A stretch of 64,000 nt of DNA from Oceanobacillus sp. J11TS1 (GTDB lineage: Bacteria; Bacillota; Bacilli; Bacillales; Amphibacillaceae), in assembly GCF_018333215.1 (NCBI RefSeq), contig NZ_BORO01000002.1, positions 62,001 to 126,000 of the forward strand, written 5' to 3'. The notes below the pieces were generated by a model, which ran no database searches, had not been told where the DNA came from, and was given only the letters and a program-made list of their open reading frames with translations. The position numbers and the translations under genes are program-made. How positions within the stretch are numbered: the stretch's first letter is position 1; each line of letters opens with the position of its first letter. This document shows, piece by piece, positions 7,225-17,500 of this stretch.

Positions 7225-9252
7225 ATGAACCAGTCGATATTAGAAGTTAAAGGTGTTGGTGAAAAGGTAGCAGAACAACTTGCTTCCATGAACATTTACC
7301 AAACGAATGATATTTTAGAATATTTCCCGTATCGATATGATATTTATGAAGAGAAACCTTTACAAGAACTTATTCATGATGAAAAGGTTACGATTAAAGG
7401 GAAGGTCATTTACGATCCTTCTCTTCATTTTTTTGGAAAGCAAAAATCAAGATTGAACTTCACAGTAGAAGTGGAAGGTGTTGCAGTAAAAGCAATTATG
7501 TTTAATCGAGCGTTTGCAAAGAAGCAAATTCATCAGGGGCAAGACATTACATTGACTGGGAAATGGGATGCTCACCGGCTACAAATTACAGTAAGTAAGT
7601 ATAAACTAGGTGAAACGGAAGAGGATAATTCAATTACGCCTATCTATTCTTTAAAAGGAGAGATGACTTCTTATAAATTTCAGAAACTCTTAAAACAAGT
7701 ACTTGAATCACATGAAGATGACATAAAAGAGTTTCTCCCTGTTTCTTATTTAGAATCGTATAAGTTACCAACGCGAAAAGAAGCCATAAAGACAATGCAC
7801 TTCCCGAAAAATCGGGTTGCTTTAAAGCATGCGCGACGAAGATTTATTTATGAAGAATTTCTACTTTTCCAGTTGAAAATGCAGCTGCTAAGAAAAATTC
7901 ATCGTGAATCAACGAAGGGAAATGCACAGGCTTATCGAAAAGAAGAAGTACATCGCTTTATAGCATCCTTGCCTTTTACTTTGACGGATGCGCAACAAAA
8001 AACGTTGAATGAGATTTTAAAAGACATGAAAAGCGCCTACCGTATGAATCGATTGCTTCAGGGCGATGTGGGCTCTGGAAAAACCGCTGTGGCAGCAATC
8101 TGTTTATATGCTGCTGTTACGGCAAATAAACAAGGAGCATTAATGGTTCCTACTGAAATATTAGCAGAGCAACATTATCAATCTTTTCAATCTATGCTAG
8201 AGGGCAGAGCTAATATTGCATTGTTAACTGGATCTGTAAAAGGAAAAAAGCGTAAAGAGCTGACAAACCGAATTGAAAATCAAGAAATTGATATTGTTAT
8301 AGGTACCCATGCCCTTATTCAGGAGGATGTTCTTTTTAAAGATTTAGGTTTAGCAATTGTGGATGAGCAGCACCGATTTGGAGTCGCTCAGCGTAGAACT
8401 TTACGGGACAAAGGACTGGACCCTGATGTATTATTTATGACGGCAACACCAATTCCGCGAACACTCGCCATCACTACTTTTGGTGATATGGACGTTTCCG
8501 TTATTGATCAGCTGCCGTCTGGGAGAAAAACAATTGAAACATTATGGGTGAAAGAAAATATGTTTGAACGAATTCTTGATTTTATTCACGAACGGGTAAA
8601 ACAAGGTGAGCAAGCATATATCATTAGCCCGCTTATTGAGGAATCGGATAAATTAGATATCCAAAACGCAGTTGATTTGCATCACCAGTTATTAACTTAT
8701 TACGATAATCAAATCGAGGTTGGTTTAATGCATGGACGCTTATCTGCAGCAGAGAAGGACGAGGTTATGCGTGACTTTGCAGATAATAAAGTTAAAATCT
8801 TAGTATCAACAACAGTAGTTGAAGTAGGGGTGAACGTTCCTAATGCTACGGTGATGGTAATTTATGATGCAGAGCGGTTTGGTTTATCCCAGCTCCACCA
8901 GCTGCGCGGAAGAGTTGGAAGAGGAGAAAAACAAAGCTATTGTATACTTATTGCAGAACCTAAAGGGGAAGTCGGTAAAGAACGTATGCGTATTATGGCC
9001 GAAACCAACGATGGCTTTGAGTTATCGGAACAAGATTTGCAATTACGTGGACCAGGTGATTTCTTTGGAAGAAAGCAAAGCGGTATGCCAGAGTTTAAAG
9101 TTGCAGATATGGTGCATGATTACAGGGCGTTGGAGACAGCACGCCAAGATGCCCAAAAAATTGTAGAAAATAATTTATTGCAAACAGAAGGTTATAAACA
9201 CTTGAAAGAAATGTTATCGGAGGAAGGCGCTCTTTTAGAAAAATTGGACTAA
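7225..9252 (+). CDS. recG: ATP-dependent DNA helicase RecG
   Basis: About 675 residues. RecG reverses stalled forks and migrates branched DNA. Domains: N-terminal helix-hairpin-like segment ILEVKGVGEKVAEQL, OB-fold wedge domain (~residues 50-150), then the SF2 core with Walker A GDVGSGKT (~280), DEQH box (~380), TATPIPRT and the motif V/VI region QLHQLRGRVGRG, with a C-terminal RecG hook. An ATG at 7216 abuts the AAAAAGG and leaves no spacing, while the ATG at 7225 has 8 bases after AAAGGA, so 7225 is preferred. The gene sits between sdaAA and fapR as in B. subtilis. The fapR promoter begins 9 bases after its stop. Confidence 0.96.
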   Translation: MNQSILEVKGVGEKVAEQLASMNIYQTNDILEYFPYRYDIYEEKPLQELIHDEKVTIKGKVIYDPSLHFFGKQKSRLNFTVEVEGVAVKAIMFNRAFAKKQIHQGQDITLTGKWDAHRLQITVSKYKLGETEEDNSITPIYSLKGEMTSYKFQKLLKQVLESHEDDIKEFLPVSYLESYKLPTRKEAIKTMHFPKNRVALKHARRRFIYEEFLLFQLKMQLLRKIHRESTKGNAQAYRKEEVHRFIASLPFTLTDAQQKTLNEILKDMKSAYRMNRLLQGDVGSGKTAVAAICLYAAVTANKQGALMVPTEILAEQHYQSFQSMLEGRANIALLTGSVKGKKRKELTNRIENQEIDIVIGTHALIQEDVLFKDLGLAIVDEQHRFGVAQRRTLRDKGLDPDVLFMTATPIPRTLAITTFGDMDVSVIDQLPSGRKTIETLWVKENMFERILDFIHERVKQGEQAYIISPLIEESDKLDIQNAVDLHHQLLTYYDNQIEVGLMHGRLSAAEKDEVMRDFADNKVKILVSTTVVEVGVNVPNATVMVIYDAERFGLSQLHQLRGRVGRGEKQSYCILIAEPKGEVGKERMRIMAETNDGFELSEQDLQLRGPGDFFGRKQSGMPEFKVADMVHDYRALETARQDAQKIVENNLLQTEGYKHLKEMLSEEGALLEKLD

Positions 9253-9260
9253 TAGATTAC

Positions 9261-9289
9261 TTGCATAAATAAGAGCACTATTATATATT
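9261..9289 (+). promoter_or_regulatory. SigA promoter of the fapR-plsX-fabD-fabG operon
   Basis: TTGCAT, 17-base spacer, TATATT. The predicted start of transcription (~9296) falls inside the FapR operator at 9294-9310, the arrangement expected for an autorepressed promoter. Confidence 0.75.
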
Positions 9290-9293
9290 ACTA

Positions 9294-9310
9294 TTAGTAC
9301 CAAGTCATAA
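9294..9310 (+). promoter_or_regulatory. FapR operator
   Basis: TTAGTACCAAGTCATAA matches the 17-bp FapR box (TTAGTACCTRGTCYTAA type): the TTAGTAC half is exact and the palindromic TAA end is present. It overlaps +1 of the promoter at 9261-9289. In B. subtilis, FapR bound here is released by malonyl-CoA, which would make the operon respond to fatty-acid demand. Confidence 0.85.
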
Positions 9311-9322
9311 AAGTAATGGCAT

Positions 9323-9510
9323 CTCTTAAAATGTATATTCAAAAAGGAGGATAAAAAGGACCAAGAAGTTCGAGGCGGCGTAGCTTTGAGTACCGGACTT
9401 CCACAGGATGTGGTGGCTTCTATGTTGCCCACATGACGTGGGCGGTTTTAGTAGAAGTTCCTTTTACCGAAGTGTCATTTTTACCGGACTTTTTGAACAT
9501 CCTCTTAAAA
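9323..9510. repeat. MITE-like element in the fapR leader, flanked by a 9-bp direct repeat
   Basis: A ~170-bp segment (9332-9501) has imperfect terminal inverted repeats: TTCAAAAAGGAGGATAAAAA on the left, and the complement of its right end reads GTTCAAAAAGTCCGGTAAAAA. The segment is bracketed by CTCTTAAAA at 9323-9331 and 9502-9510, which looks like a target-site duplication. It is non-coding. The interior holds small stems such as CCCAC/GTGGG and paired GAAGTTC/GAAGTTCC-like blocks. It lies between the FapR operator and the fapR start and so is transcribed as leader RNA. Confidence 0.65.
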
Positions 9511-9541
9511 AACAAATATGAAATGAAAGTTTGATGGTAGA

Positions 9542-10114
9542 ATGAGACGCTCAAAAGCAGAACGACAATCGTTATTAAGAGAAAAAATTGAAAACTCTCC
9601 ATTTGTAACCGATGAGCAGCTTGCGAAAGATTTTCAAGTGAGTATTCAAACAATTCGATTGGACCGGATGGAGCTGTCTATTCCTGAACTTCGAGAACGG
9701 ATTAAACATGTTGCTACGAAGCAATGGGATGAGACTGTTAAAGCTTTGCCAGTTGAAGAAGTTATTGGGGATATCATTGATTTGGAATTAGATCATCGAG
9801 CAATCTCCATGCTCGATATAACGCCGGAGCTTGTTTTTTCTAGAAATAAGATTGCTAGAGGACATCATCTGTTTGCCCAAGCTAATTCATTGGCTGTCGC
9901 AGTGATTAATGATGAACTTGCTTTAACAGCAAAGTCCAATTTGCGCTTTAAGAGACAGGTTAGAGAGGGAGAAAGAGTTATTGCCAAAGCAGTCGTAAAG
10001 GGGAACGATAATCGTGGACATACGATTGTGGATGTGAATAGCTTTGTCAACAACGAGCCTGTGCTGACAGGAGAATTTTTTATGTTTCATTCTAGTGAAA
10101 GCAAAGGAGAATAG
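9542..10114 (+). CDS. fapR: Transcription factor FapR, regulator of fatty acid and phospholipid synthesis
   Basis: 190 residues, like the B. subtilis protein (188). The N-terminal DeoR-like helix-turn-helix ([28 protein letters not shown], residues ~27-55) binds the FapR box, and the C-terminal hotdog domain binds malonyl-CoA, which lifts repression. The start ATG matches the family start (MRR..K.ERQ), but the ribosome site is poor (GATGG only), so translation may be weak, as suits a repressor. It is the first gene of the operon, 4 bases before plsX. Its leader is lengthened by the MITE-like element at 9332-9501. Confidence 0.96.
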   Translation: MRRSKAERQSLLREKIENSPFVTDEQLAKDFQVSIQTIRLDRMELSIPELRERIKHVATKQWDETVKALPVEEVIGDIIDLELDHRAISMLDITPELVFSRNKIARGHHLFAQANSLAVAVINDELALTAKSNLRFKRQVREGERVIAKAVVKGNDNRGHTIVDVNSFVNNEPVLTGEFFMFHSSESKGE

Positions 10115-10118
10115 ACGA

Positions 10119-11117
10119 ATGCGAATAGCTATTGATGCAATGGGCGGCGATCACGCACCAAAAGAAATCGTCTTAGGTGCGATGGATGCCGTGAAAGAAA
10201 ATAAAGATTTACAGATTACATTATACGGTGATGAAAACCAAATTAAGCCAATTCTAACAAATGATCACCAAATTAATATAATACATACAGATGAAAAGAT
10301 TACATCAGAGGATGAGCCAGTAAAAGCAGTTCGTCGCAAAAAGAATGCTTCTCTTGTCTTAATGGCTAAGGCTGTGAAAGAAGGCGAAGCAGATGCATGT
10401 ATTTCTGCGGGAAATACTGGTGCATTAATGAGTGCAGGGCTATTCGTAGTAGGGCGTATCCCAGGAATTGATCGTCCTGCGTTAAGTCCTACTTTTCCAA
10501 CTCTTGATGGACAAGGATTTTTAATGCTGGATGTTGGAGCGAATGTGGATGCCAAACCGGAACATCTGCTTCAATATGCCATTATGGGTTCTATATACGT
10601 AGAGCGTGTAAGGAAGATTGAAAATCCTAGAGTTGGATTATTAAACGTGGGAACAGAAGATGGAAAAGGGAATGATTTAACAAAAAGAGCTTTTCAGCTT
10701 CTGGAAAATGCCCCAATTAATTTTATTGGAAACGTTGAAGCCAGAGATATCTTGAATGGCGTGGCAGATGTCGTTGTCACCGATGGATTTAGTGGAAACG
10801 TAGCCCTAAAAACAATGGAAGGCGTTGCGGAGGCTATTTTTTCACTTTTGAAAGGCGTTTTTATGTCATCTGCCAAAACAAAAATTGCTGCTGCCCTTGT
10901 TAAAAATGATTTAAAAGGTATAAAGAATCAATTAGATTACTCGGAGTATGGCGGTGCAGGATTATTTGGATTGCGTGCCCCGGTAATTAAAGCGCACGGC
11001 TCTTCTAAAAGAAAGGCAATTACAAATGCAGTAAAACAAGCTGGTTATATGACCGAAAATAATGTGACAGCAACCATTCAAACTACGATGGAGTCAATGG
11101 ATAAGGAGGAGAAATAA
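10119..11117 (+). CDS. plsX: Phosphate acyltransferase PlsX
   Basis: 332 residues. PlsX interconverts acyl-ACP and acyl-phosphate, which PlsY then uses to acylate glycerol-3-phosphate. Signature blocks are [12 protein letters not shown] at the N-terminus and the [19 protein letters not shown] substrate loop. An in-frame ATG at 10095 would overlap fapR and add eight residues not found in the family; the ATG at 10119 follows AAAGGAG and gives the standard start [10 protein letters not shown]. It is directly followed by fabD with no gap. FapR control is expected from the operator at 9294. Confidence 0.96.
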   Translation: MRIAIDAMGGDHAPKEIVLGAMDAVKENKDLQITLYGDENQIKPILTNDHQINIIHTDEKITSEDEPVKAVRRKKNASLVLMAKAVKEGEADACISAGNTGALMSAGLFVVGRIPGIDRPALSPTFPTLDGQGFLMLDVGANVDAKPEHLLQYAIMGSIYVERVRKIENPRVGLLNVGTEDGKGNDLTKRAFQLLENAPINFIGNVEARDILNGVADVVVTDGFSGNVALKTMEGVAEAIFSLLKGVFMSSAKTKIAAALVKNDLKGIKNQLDYSEYGGAGLFGLRAPVIKAHGSSKRKAITNAVKQAGYMTENNVTATIQTTMESMDKEEK

Positions 11118-12056
11118 ATGAAGCGTATTGCATTTATGTTTCCAGGCCAAGGATCGCAAGCAGTAGGCATGGGAAAAGATTTATATGATGCCTACCCTGC
11201 CATACAAAAATTATATCAGGAAGCAAATGAAGTCTTAGGGATGGATTTACAAACACTTATGTTTGAAGGTCCCAAAGAAACATTAACCGAAACAGAGAAT
11301 ACACAGCCTGCATTATTGCTATCAAGTGTGGCTGTGTCCCATTTATTAGAGGAAAATGGAATCCAACCTTCTATGGTTGTTGGACACAGCCTTGGTGAAT
11401 ATAGTGCACTTGTTGCTGCTGGTGCGATAAAATGGCAGGATGCTATCCGGCTTGTCAAAGTGAGAGGCCGTTTAATGGAACAAGCATTTCCTAAGGGTCA
11501 AGGAACCATGGCAGCTGTATTGGGTCTCAGTCAAAAAAAAGTACAAGCAGCAATTAATCAAGTAGAAGACGAAATTGTTGATCTGGCAAATTTAAATTGT
11601 CCGGGACAAATTGTTATTTCTGGTTCTGTGGCAGGTGTTGAAAAAGCGACAGCAGTCTTAAAGGAAGCAGGAGCAAAACGAGTCCTTCCTTTAAATGTGA
11701 GCGGTCCATTTCATTCTAGATTAATGAAACAAGCAAATGAATCTTTTGCAAAACATTTAAGTGAAGTAGCTTTTGAAGATGCTAAGATGCCAGTGTATGC
11801 AAATGTCTCTGCAGAAGCAGTTACAGCAAAAGAAACAATTCAAGAATTATTAATAAAGCAACTCTATTCACCCGTTCGATTTGAAGAGTCTATCCAAAAA
11901 ATGTTAGAAGAAAATATCGATGCTTTTGTGGAAGTCGGCACAGGCAAAGTGTTATGCGGATTATTGAAAAAAATTGATCGGAAAACAAAAACATTTGCTG
12001 TGCAAGATCAAGAGTCACTTGAAGCGTTTATTCGTTGGTATAAGGAGGAAGAATAA
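11118..12056 (+). CDS. fabD: Malonyl-CoA:ACP transacylase FabD
   Basis: 312 residues. FabD loads malonate from CoA onto ACP for chain elongation. FPGQGSQ at the N-terminus and the nucleophile elbow GHSLGE with Ser91 are present, as is the [10 protein letters not shown] block with the partner His. The start codon immediately follows the plsX stop and AAGGAGG lies inside the plsX 3' end, indicating coupled translation. The stop overlaps the fabG start by one base. Confidence 0.97.
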   Translation: MKRIAFMFPGQGSQAVGMGKDLYDAYPAIQKLYQEANEVLGMDLQTLMFEGPKETLTETENTQPALLLSSVAVSHLLEENGIQPSMVVGHSLGEYSALVAAGAIKWQDAIRLVKVRGRLMEQAFPKGQGTMAAVLGLSQKKVQAAINQVEDEIVDLANLNCPGQIVISGSVAGVEKATAVLKEAGAKRVLPLNVSGPFHSRLMKQANESFAKHLSEVAFEDAKMPVYANVSAEAVTAKETIQELLIKQLYSPVRFEESIQKMLEENIDAFVEVGTGKVLCGLLKKIDRKTKTFAVQDQESLEAFIRWYKEEE

Positions 12057-12796
12057 TGTTACAAGGTCAAACAGCTGTGGTAACAGGAGCTTCTAGAGGA
12101 ATCGGTAAAGCAATCGCATTAGAACTTGCCAAAAATGGAGCAAACGTGGTTGTGAATTATTCAGGAAGTGAAGCAAGAGCTGAAGAAGTTGTCAAAGAGG
12201 TTCAAGCGCTTGGAGTAAAAGCAATTAAAATTCAAGCAAATGTTGCTGATGGTGATGCTGTTAAGCAATTAATGAAGCAAACTGTAAAAGAATTTGGCTC
12301 GATCGATATTCTGGTCAATAATGCCGGTATTACAAAAGACAACTTATTGATGCGAATGAAGGAAGACGAATTCGATCAAGTTATCCAAACCAACCTTAAA
12401 GGTACTTTTCTTTGTACAAAAGCAGTTACCCGCCAAATGATGAAACAGAAATCAGGACGCATTATAAATGTAGCGTCTATTGTCGGCGTGAGTGGAAATG
12501 CTGGACAAGCCAATTATGTTGCAGCTAAAGCAGGCGTTATTGGTTTGACCAAAACAACAGCTAAAGAGCTAGCATCACGTAATATATTAGTAAATGCAGT
12601 TGCTCCTGGATTTATTTCTACAGATATGACGGATCAATTAAGTGAGGAACAGCAGGAATCTTTATTACAAATTGTACCGTTAGCGCGTTTGGGCAAGCCG
12701 GAAGATGTGGCGAGAGTGGTTCGCTTTTTAGCAAGTGAAGATGCAAGTTATATTACGGGACAAACGATTCATATTGACGGTGGAATGGTGATGTAA
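12056..12796 (+). CDS. fabG: 3-oxoacyl-[ACP] reductase FabG
   Basis: 246-residue classical short-chain dehydrogenase. The NADPH-binding glycine motif TGASRGIG (~9-16), NNAG (~87-90) and the catalytic triad Ser141, Tyr154, Lys158 are visible. It reduces 3-oxoacyl-ACP in the fatty acid elongation cycle. The ATG overlaps the fabD stop (TAATG), and AAGGAGGAAG precedes it. acpP follows after 57 bases. The family is large, but the operon position makes FabG rather than another SDR near certain. Confidence 0.96.
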   Translation: MLQGQTAVVTGASRGIGKAIALELAKNGANVVVNYSGSEARAEEVVKEVQALGVKAIKIQANVADGDAVKQLMKQTVKEFGSIDILVNNAGITKDNLLMRMKEDEFDQVIQTNLKGTFLCTKAVTRQMMKQKSGRIINVASIVGVSGNAGQANYVAAKAGVIGLTKTTAKELASRNILVNAVAPGFISTDMTDQLSEEQQESLLQIVPLARLGKPEDVARVVRFLASEDASYITGQTIHIDGGMVM

Positions 12797-12853
12797 TACA
12801 ATTGCAGAACAAAAATAAAAAGAAAATGAAACCTTGAAAGGAGGTGAACGGAA

Positions 12854-13087
12854 ATGGCAGATGTGTTTGATCAAGTAAAATCAATTATCGTAGATCGTCT
12901 TGATGTAGACGAAGAAAAAGTAGTTTTAGAAGCTTCATTTAAAGATGACCTTGAAGCAGATTCATTAGACGTTGTGGAACTTGTTATGGAATTAGAAGAC
13001 GAGTTTGATATCGAAATCGCTGATGAAGATGCTGAAAAGATTAATACAGTAGGTGATGCTGTAGACTACATAAACAGCAAAGCTTAA
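12854..13087 (+). CDS. acpP: Acyl carrier protein
   Basis: 77-residue, highly acidic four-helix protein. Ser37 in [10 protein letters not shown] is the attachment point for 4'-phosphopantetheine. AAAGGAGGTGAAC is a very strong ribosome site, in keeping with the abundance of ACP. It is the last gene of the FapR-linked lipid cluster; a palindromic hairpin at 13104 probably limits read-through into rnc. Confidence 0.98.
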   Translation: MADVFDQVKSIIVDRLDVDEEKVVLEASFKDDLEADSLDVVELVMELEDEFDIEIADEDAEKINTVGDAVDYINSKA

Positions 13088-13103
13088 CAAATAAATGAGT
13101 GGG

Positions 13104-13141
13104 GGAAAGCTTCTTAATTAAGAAGCTTTCCTTATCTTGTT
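13104..13141 (+). terminator. Perfect-palindrome hairpin between acpP and rnc
   Basis: GGAAAGCTTCTTAATTAAGAAGCTTTCC is a 28-base perfect palindrome, followed by TTATCTTGTTT. The T run is broken, so it may act as a partial terminator or RNase III-type processing site that lets some transcripts reach rnc-smc. Confidence 0.65.
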
Positions 13142-13185
13142 TAAAGAGGAAGACCGAAAAATTTTATGAAATGAAGGAGGTCAAT

Positions 13186-13872
13186 ATGGAATTAAGTCAG
13201 CTAGAACAAGAACTTGGAATAACTTTTCAACAAAAGGAATTATTGAAAGAAGCATTTACACACTCTTCTTATGTGAATGAGTATAAGAAAAGCAAGCTCA
13301 AGGATAATGAGCGATTAGAATTTCTGGGAGATGCTGTACTTGAATTAGCTGTTTCGCAATATTTGTTTAGAAATAATCAACAAATGCATGAAGGAGAGAT
13401 GACAAAATTACGAGCGGCAATTGTCTGTGAAGCATCATTAACAGTTTTTGCAAAGCAATTTGATTTTGGGAAATATATTCTTTTAGGCAAGGGTGAAGAT
13501 AAGACTGGCGGAAGAGAAAGGCCAGCTATTTTAGCTGATGCATTTGAGGCATTTTTAGGAGCTCTCTATTTAGATCAAGGTTTTGATGCTGTGTTGCGTT
13601 TTTTAAATACACATATTTTTCCTACGTTAACAGTAGACGCAACGGTAAGTGTTATCGATTATAAAAGCCACCTTCAAGAAATTGTTCAACAACATAAAGA
13701 TAGAAAAATTGAATATCATATTGTTGATGAGTGCGGGCCCTCCCATCACAAAGAATTTGTTGCTCAAGTTATGATTCAAGGCCAGCCCGTTGGAAAAGGG
13801 AACGGAAGAACAAAAAAAGAAGCGGAACAAAAGGCAGCAAAAGCAGCATTAGAGAAAAAACTTCCTGAATAG
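13186..13872 (+). CDS. rnc: Ribonuclease III
   Basis: 228 residues. Cleaves double-stranded RNA in rRNA and mRNA maturation. The endonuclease signature NERLEFLGDAVLEL (~residues 41-54) carries the Mg-binding acidic residues, with DAFEAFLGALYLDQG as the second acidic block. A C-terminal double-stranded RNA-binding domain follows (~155-225), ending KKEAEQKAAKAAL. A longer in-frame start at 13099 lies inside the hairpin; the ATG at 13186 has AAGGAGG 5 bases upstream and the family start. A terminator follows, unlike B. subtilis where rnc runs directly into smc. Confidence 0.96.
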   Translation: MELSQLEQELGITFQQKELLKEAFTHSSYVNEYKKSKLKDNERLEFLGDAVLELAVSQYLFRNNQQMHEGEMTKLRAAIVCEASLTVFAKQFDFGKYILLGKGEDKTGGRERPAILADAFEAFLGALYLDQGFDAVLRFLNTHIFPTLTVDATVSVIDYKSHLQEIVQQHKDRKIEYHIVDECGPSHHKEFVAQVMIQGQPVGKGNGRTKKEAEQKAAKAALEKKLPE

Positions 13873-13888
13873 AATTTAAAAGAGTAAA

Positions 13889-13942
13889 TAAAAAACGTTA
13901 CGCAAGAATAATCAGATTGCTTGTTCTTGCGTAACGTTTTTT
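13889..13942. terminator. Bidirectional terminator after rnc
   Basis: AAAAAACGTTACGCAAGAA / TTCTTGCGTAACGTTTTTT perfect stem with a ~15-base loop. It lies between convergent rnc and the UPF0435 gene and serves both. Confidence 0.93.
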
Positions 13943-13980
13943 GGCAGTCAGGAAATTATAATTGCTATCTTCCTGATATT

Positions 13981-14202
13981 TTATTTTCGAATAGCTGCTA
14001 ATTCATTAATAAAGGCTTGCGTTTCTGAAGCGCTTAAATGGCCTTTGCTGATGACAAGGTCATACATCCATTTTAAATCCTCATATTTTTCTATGTTATA
14101 ATCCTCCACATCCATAATTGCTCGGTTGACTACTTGTAGCTTTTCAGCTAAAGTTTGAAGCATAAATTCCATATTTTCAATACTAGGCTGTTCTAACTGC
14201 AT
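13981..14202 (-). CDS. UPF0435 (DUF1128) family protein, YfkK-like
   Basis: Small acidic helical protein of 73 residues from the preferred start (MQLEQPSIENMEFML). The pattern EN(I/M)EFML..L..KL..VN and the C-terminal ISKGHLSASETQAFINEL match the UPF0435/DUF1128 family of Bacillales, whose function is unknown. A longer start at 14229 would place the GAGGAGG ribosome site inside the gene; the ATG at 14202 has that site 5 bases upstream. It is monocistronic, opposite to the flanking genes, and has its own promoter at 14282-14310. In B. subtilis this family member is not in the rnc-smc interval, so this looks like a local insertion. Confidence 0.8.
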   Translation of the reverse strand: MQLEQPSIENMEFMLQTLAEKLQVVNRAIMDVEDYNIEKYEDLKWMYDLVISKGHLSASETQAFINELAAIRK

Positions 14203-14281
14203 CATATCCTCCTCATAATTGTCCCTCATTAGGAATTCATAAATGGTTTTTTTCTTGTATTTCTCCCCATTTTATATGTAT

Positions 14282-14310
14282 ATTATAGCATATGTTTTCA
14301 AACTCGTTAA
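14282..14310 (-). promoter_or_regulatory. SigA-type promoter of the UPF0435 gene
   Basis: Minus strand TTAACG, 17-base spacer, TATAAT, about 80 bases upstream of the start codon. Confidence 0.6.
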
Positions 14311-14583
14311 TGCATTCTCTTTTTAAAAACGGAACGCGTACATAGGCTAAAAGGCTAATTGTATGGTAAAATGTATTAGCTAAAGGATTCAAAGTTGTGT
14401 TAGAGAAAAGAGAATAATATTCTACATAGAATTTAAGATATAGTAAAGCAGGAGACACATCAAAGCAGTGGTTGGGATTATTATGCTACAGCCATTTTGT
14501 ATACCACCGTTTTGATAAAGAGCCTATAAAGAAGAGAATAATTTTTTGAAATAAGATGATTAGAAAGTTTTAGGAGAATGATT
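14311..14583. other. Intergenic region before smc
   Basis: Only short frames without ribosome sites on either strand. An smc promoter is expected here, since rnc is closed by a terminator, but no convincing -35/-10 pair is seen; TTGATA at 14512-14517 has only a poor -10 (AATAAT) 19 bases downstream. Confidence 0.4.
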
Positions 14584-17500
14584 ATGCATTTAAAGCGATT
14601 AGAAAGTGTTGGATTTAAATCCTTTGCAGAGCGAATTAATGTAGATTTCGTACCTGGTGTAACAGCAGTAGTCGGCCCAAATGGTAGTGGGAAAAGTAAC
14701 ATTACGGATGCGATACGTTGGGTGCTAGGGGAACAATCTATGAAATCACTTCGAGGAACAAAAATGGAAGATATTATATTTCAAGGGAGTGACTCGAGGT
14801 CTCCATTGAATGTCGCTGAAGTAACCCTCGTATTAGATAATAAAGACCAGCGTGTTCCATTAGACTATGAAGAAGTAAGTGTTACGAGAAGAGTTTACCG
14901 TTCGGGAGAAAGTGAATTTTATATTAATAAACAAGCGTGTCGATTAAAAGATATTGTTGATCTTTTTATAGACTCAGGACTAGGCAGAGAGGCTTTCTCG
15001 ATTATTAGCCAAGGGCGGGTAGAAGAAATTCTAAGTTCAAAAGCAGAAGAGCGCCGGGTAATTTTTGAAGAAGCAGCAGGCGTTTTAAAATATAAACAGC
15101 GTAAGAAAAAAGCGGAATATAAGCTGGCTGAAACACAGGAGAATCTGAACCGGGTTGAAGATATTGTTTATGAAATTGAACAGCAGTTAGAGCCTTTAGA
15201 GAAGCAATCTAAAAAAGCAAAAGAATATCAGCGTTTGCAAGCAGAACTTCAAGAAGCAGAGATTTCTCTTCTTATAACCGAAATGGAACAAATTCATGGC
15301 GAGTGGCAGCGGGTCCTGGAAAGTTTAGCAGTAAATAAAAAGAAACAAGAAGAGCAATCGAAAACAATCCACCTTATTGAAACGGATTTAGCGAAAGAGA
15401 AAGAAAATGTACAGCATGATGAAACAGAGATAGAAGCGTTACAGTCTGATTTATTAGATGTAACAGAGCGGTTGGAGAAGCTTGAGGGAAAAAAACAATT
15501 ATTTGATGAACGGTCAAAACATGCTGATGAAAATAAAGAGAAGCTTAGCCAACAATTAGACCGAGTTACTTCGAATGTAAGGGTACTTGAGGAACAAAGG
15601 AAAAAAGAGCAGGAAAAACTGAAACAACTAGAAACTGAAAAAGCTGCTACATTAGCCCGCAAAAAAGAAATAGAGAAGAAATTAGCAATGCGCCCAGAGG
15701 ATGTAGCAAATCGTATTGAGGATTTAAAGGCGGAATACATTGAGTTATTAAATCAGCAAGCTGCCTATCGAAATGAAAAACAATCTATAAATCGTCAACA
15801 AGAGCAAATTGATGCAAAAAATGCTTCTCAATCGATGAAGTTTAAAGATATGTTAGCTGAGCGAAATGAATTAGAAGATAAGAAAGCATCTGTAGAAGAC
15901 GTACTGCAATCCCATCAGGCGAATTTAGAAGCGAAGAGGCAACAATTAAAGGCTTTAAAGCTTGAAATGCAGTCGGAGCGGGCGGGTTATGAAGAAGCGC
16001 AGTCTAAGCTTTATCAAGGCTATCAATATATTGAAAAAGTAAAATCAAAAAAGGAAATGCTCGAAGAAATGAAAGAAGATTTTCAAGGTTTCTTTCAGGG
16101 AGTTCGTCAAGTTTTACGGGCAAGAGAGCAAGGGAAGTTAACGAATGTTGACGGCGCGGTCATTGAGTTAATTGATGTACCTAAAGACTACATTATAGCA
16201 ATCGAAACCGTACTAGGCGGACAAGCGCAGCATATTGTTGTGGATACAGATCAGGCGGCAAGAGCGGCAATTAATTGGTTGAAAAAAAATAATAGTGGAC
16301 GAGCGACATTTTTACCACTGCAGTCTATTCAACCCCGATTTATATCAGGTGAAGGAAAGCAGGAATTAAAAAATCATCCCGGCTTTGTCGGTATAGCATC
16401 GGAACTAGTACGCCCCAAAGCTAAAAAATATGAAAAGGCTGTTCAACATCTAATTGGAAATGTCGTTATCGCCAAAACATTAAGAGATGCGAATGATATT
16501 GCAATAAAACTGCACCGCAGATATCGAATTGTTACGTTGGATGGAGATATGGTAAACCCTGGCGGATCGATGTCTGGCGGAGCACAAAAGAAGCAAAATC
16601 AGTCTTTATTTACCCGTGAAAAAGATTTACAGGAGTTGCGTGCTCGTTTAGCTGAATATCAGCAAAAAACAGATCAATTCGAGAAGGGTGTGCAACAAAA
16701 GAGAGACTATTTACGAAAATTAGAGGAAAAAATTAGCCTGACCGAACAAGAAGTACAGAAAATACAAAATGATGTTCAAGAAAGTCAGTCCAATTTCCAG
16801 GCATTTCAGGCGAAACTAACTTCGATTAATGATAATTTATCGATTTATGATATGGATAAAAAGCAGAATGAAAAGAGCCATACAGAGTTAGCAGATCGAA
16901 ATGAAGTCCTTACCAAGGAGTTAGAAGGAATTAGTAAGCAGCTTCAAAGCGTCCAAAAAGAAGTGGATGAATTAACAGAAGAAGAATCAAAATTGAAAGA
17001 ATCACGTGCTAAATTGCAGGATACTTTTTATGAAGTCAAAGTAACCTTAGCTGAGCAAGAAGAACGATTTAAAAATCAGCAAGCTAATACAAAAGCTTTA
17101 CAGACACAGCTTGAGCGAGCAATGCATGAGAAGAAACAAGTGCATGAAGAGTTAGAGACAATAACAGCAATCAGAAACCAAGAAGAAACAGAAGAAGAAA
17201 TTGAAGCAAATATTATCCAAGCAAGAGCTTCCAAACAAGAACTGACAGAAAGTATTGAGAAACTTCGTCACAAAAGAAAGGAAAGTTTGGATAAACAGCA
17301 TGGGTTGGAAGAAAAGCTGAAAAGGGCACAGGAACAATTTTCGATTACAAATGAGCATTATCAAAAACAAGAAGTGAAGTCAAACCGCTTAGATGTGGAA
17401 CTGGAGAATCGGCTGCAACAGCTTGAAAAAGAATATATGATGACATATGAAATGGCAAAACGGGATTATTCCAAGGTTGAAAATATGGAAGAGGCAAAAG

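Noticed and set aside
8864-9166. 100-codon plus-strand frame inside recG
   Set aside because: Out-of-frame shadow over conserved RecG helicase motifs, which are intact in the main frame.
15294-15740. 148-codon minus-strand frame in smc
   Set aside because: Ser/Phe/Cys-rich mirror of the Smc coiled coil (Glu/Lys codons read backward).
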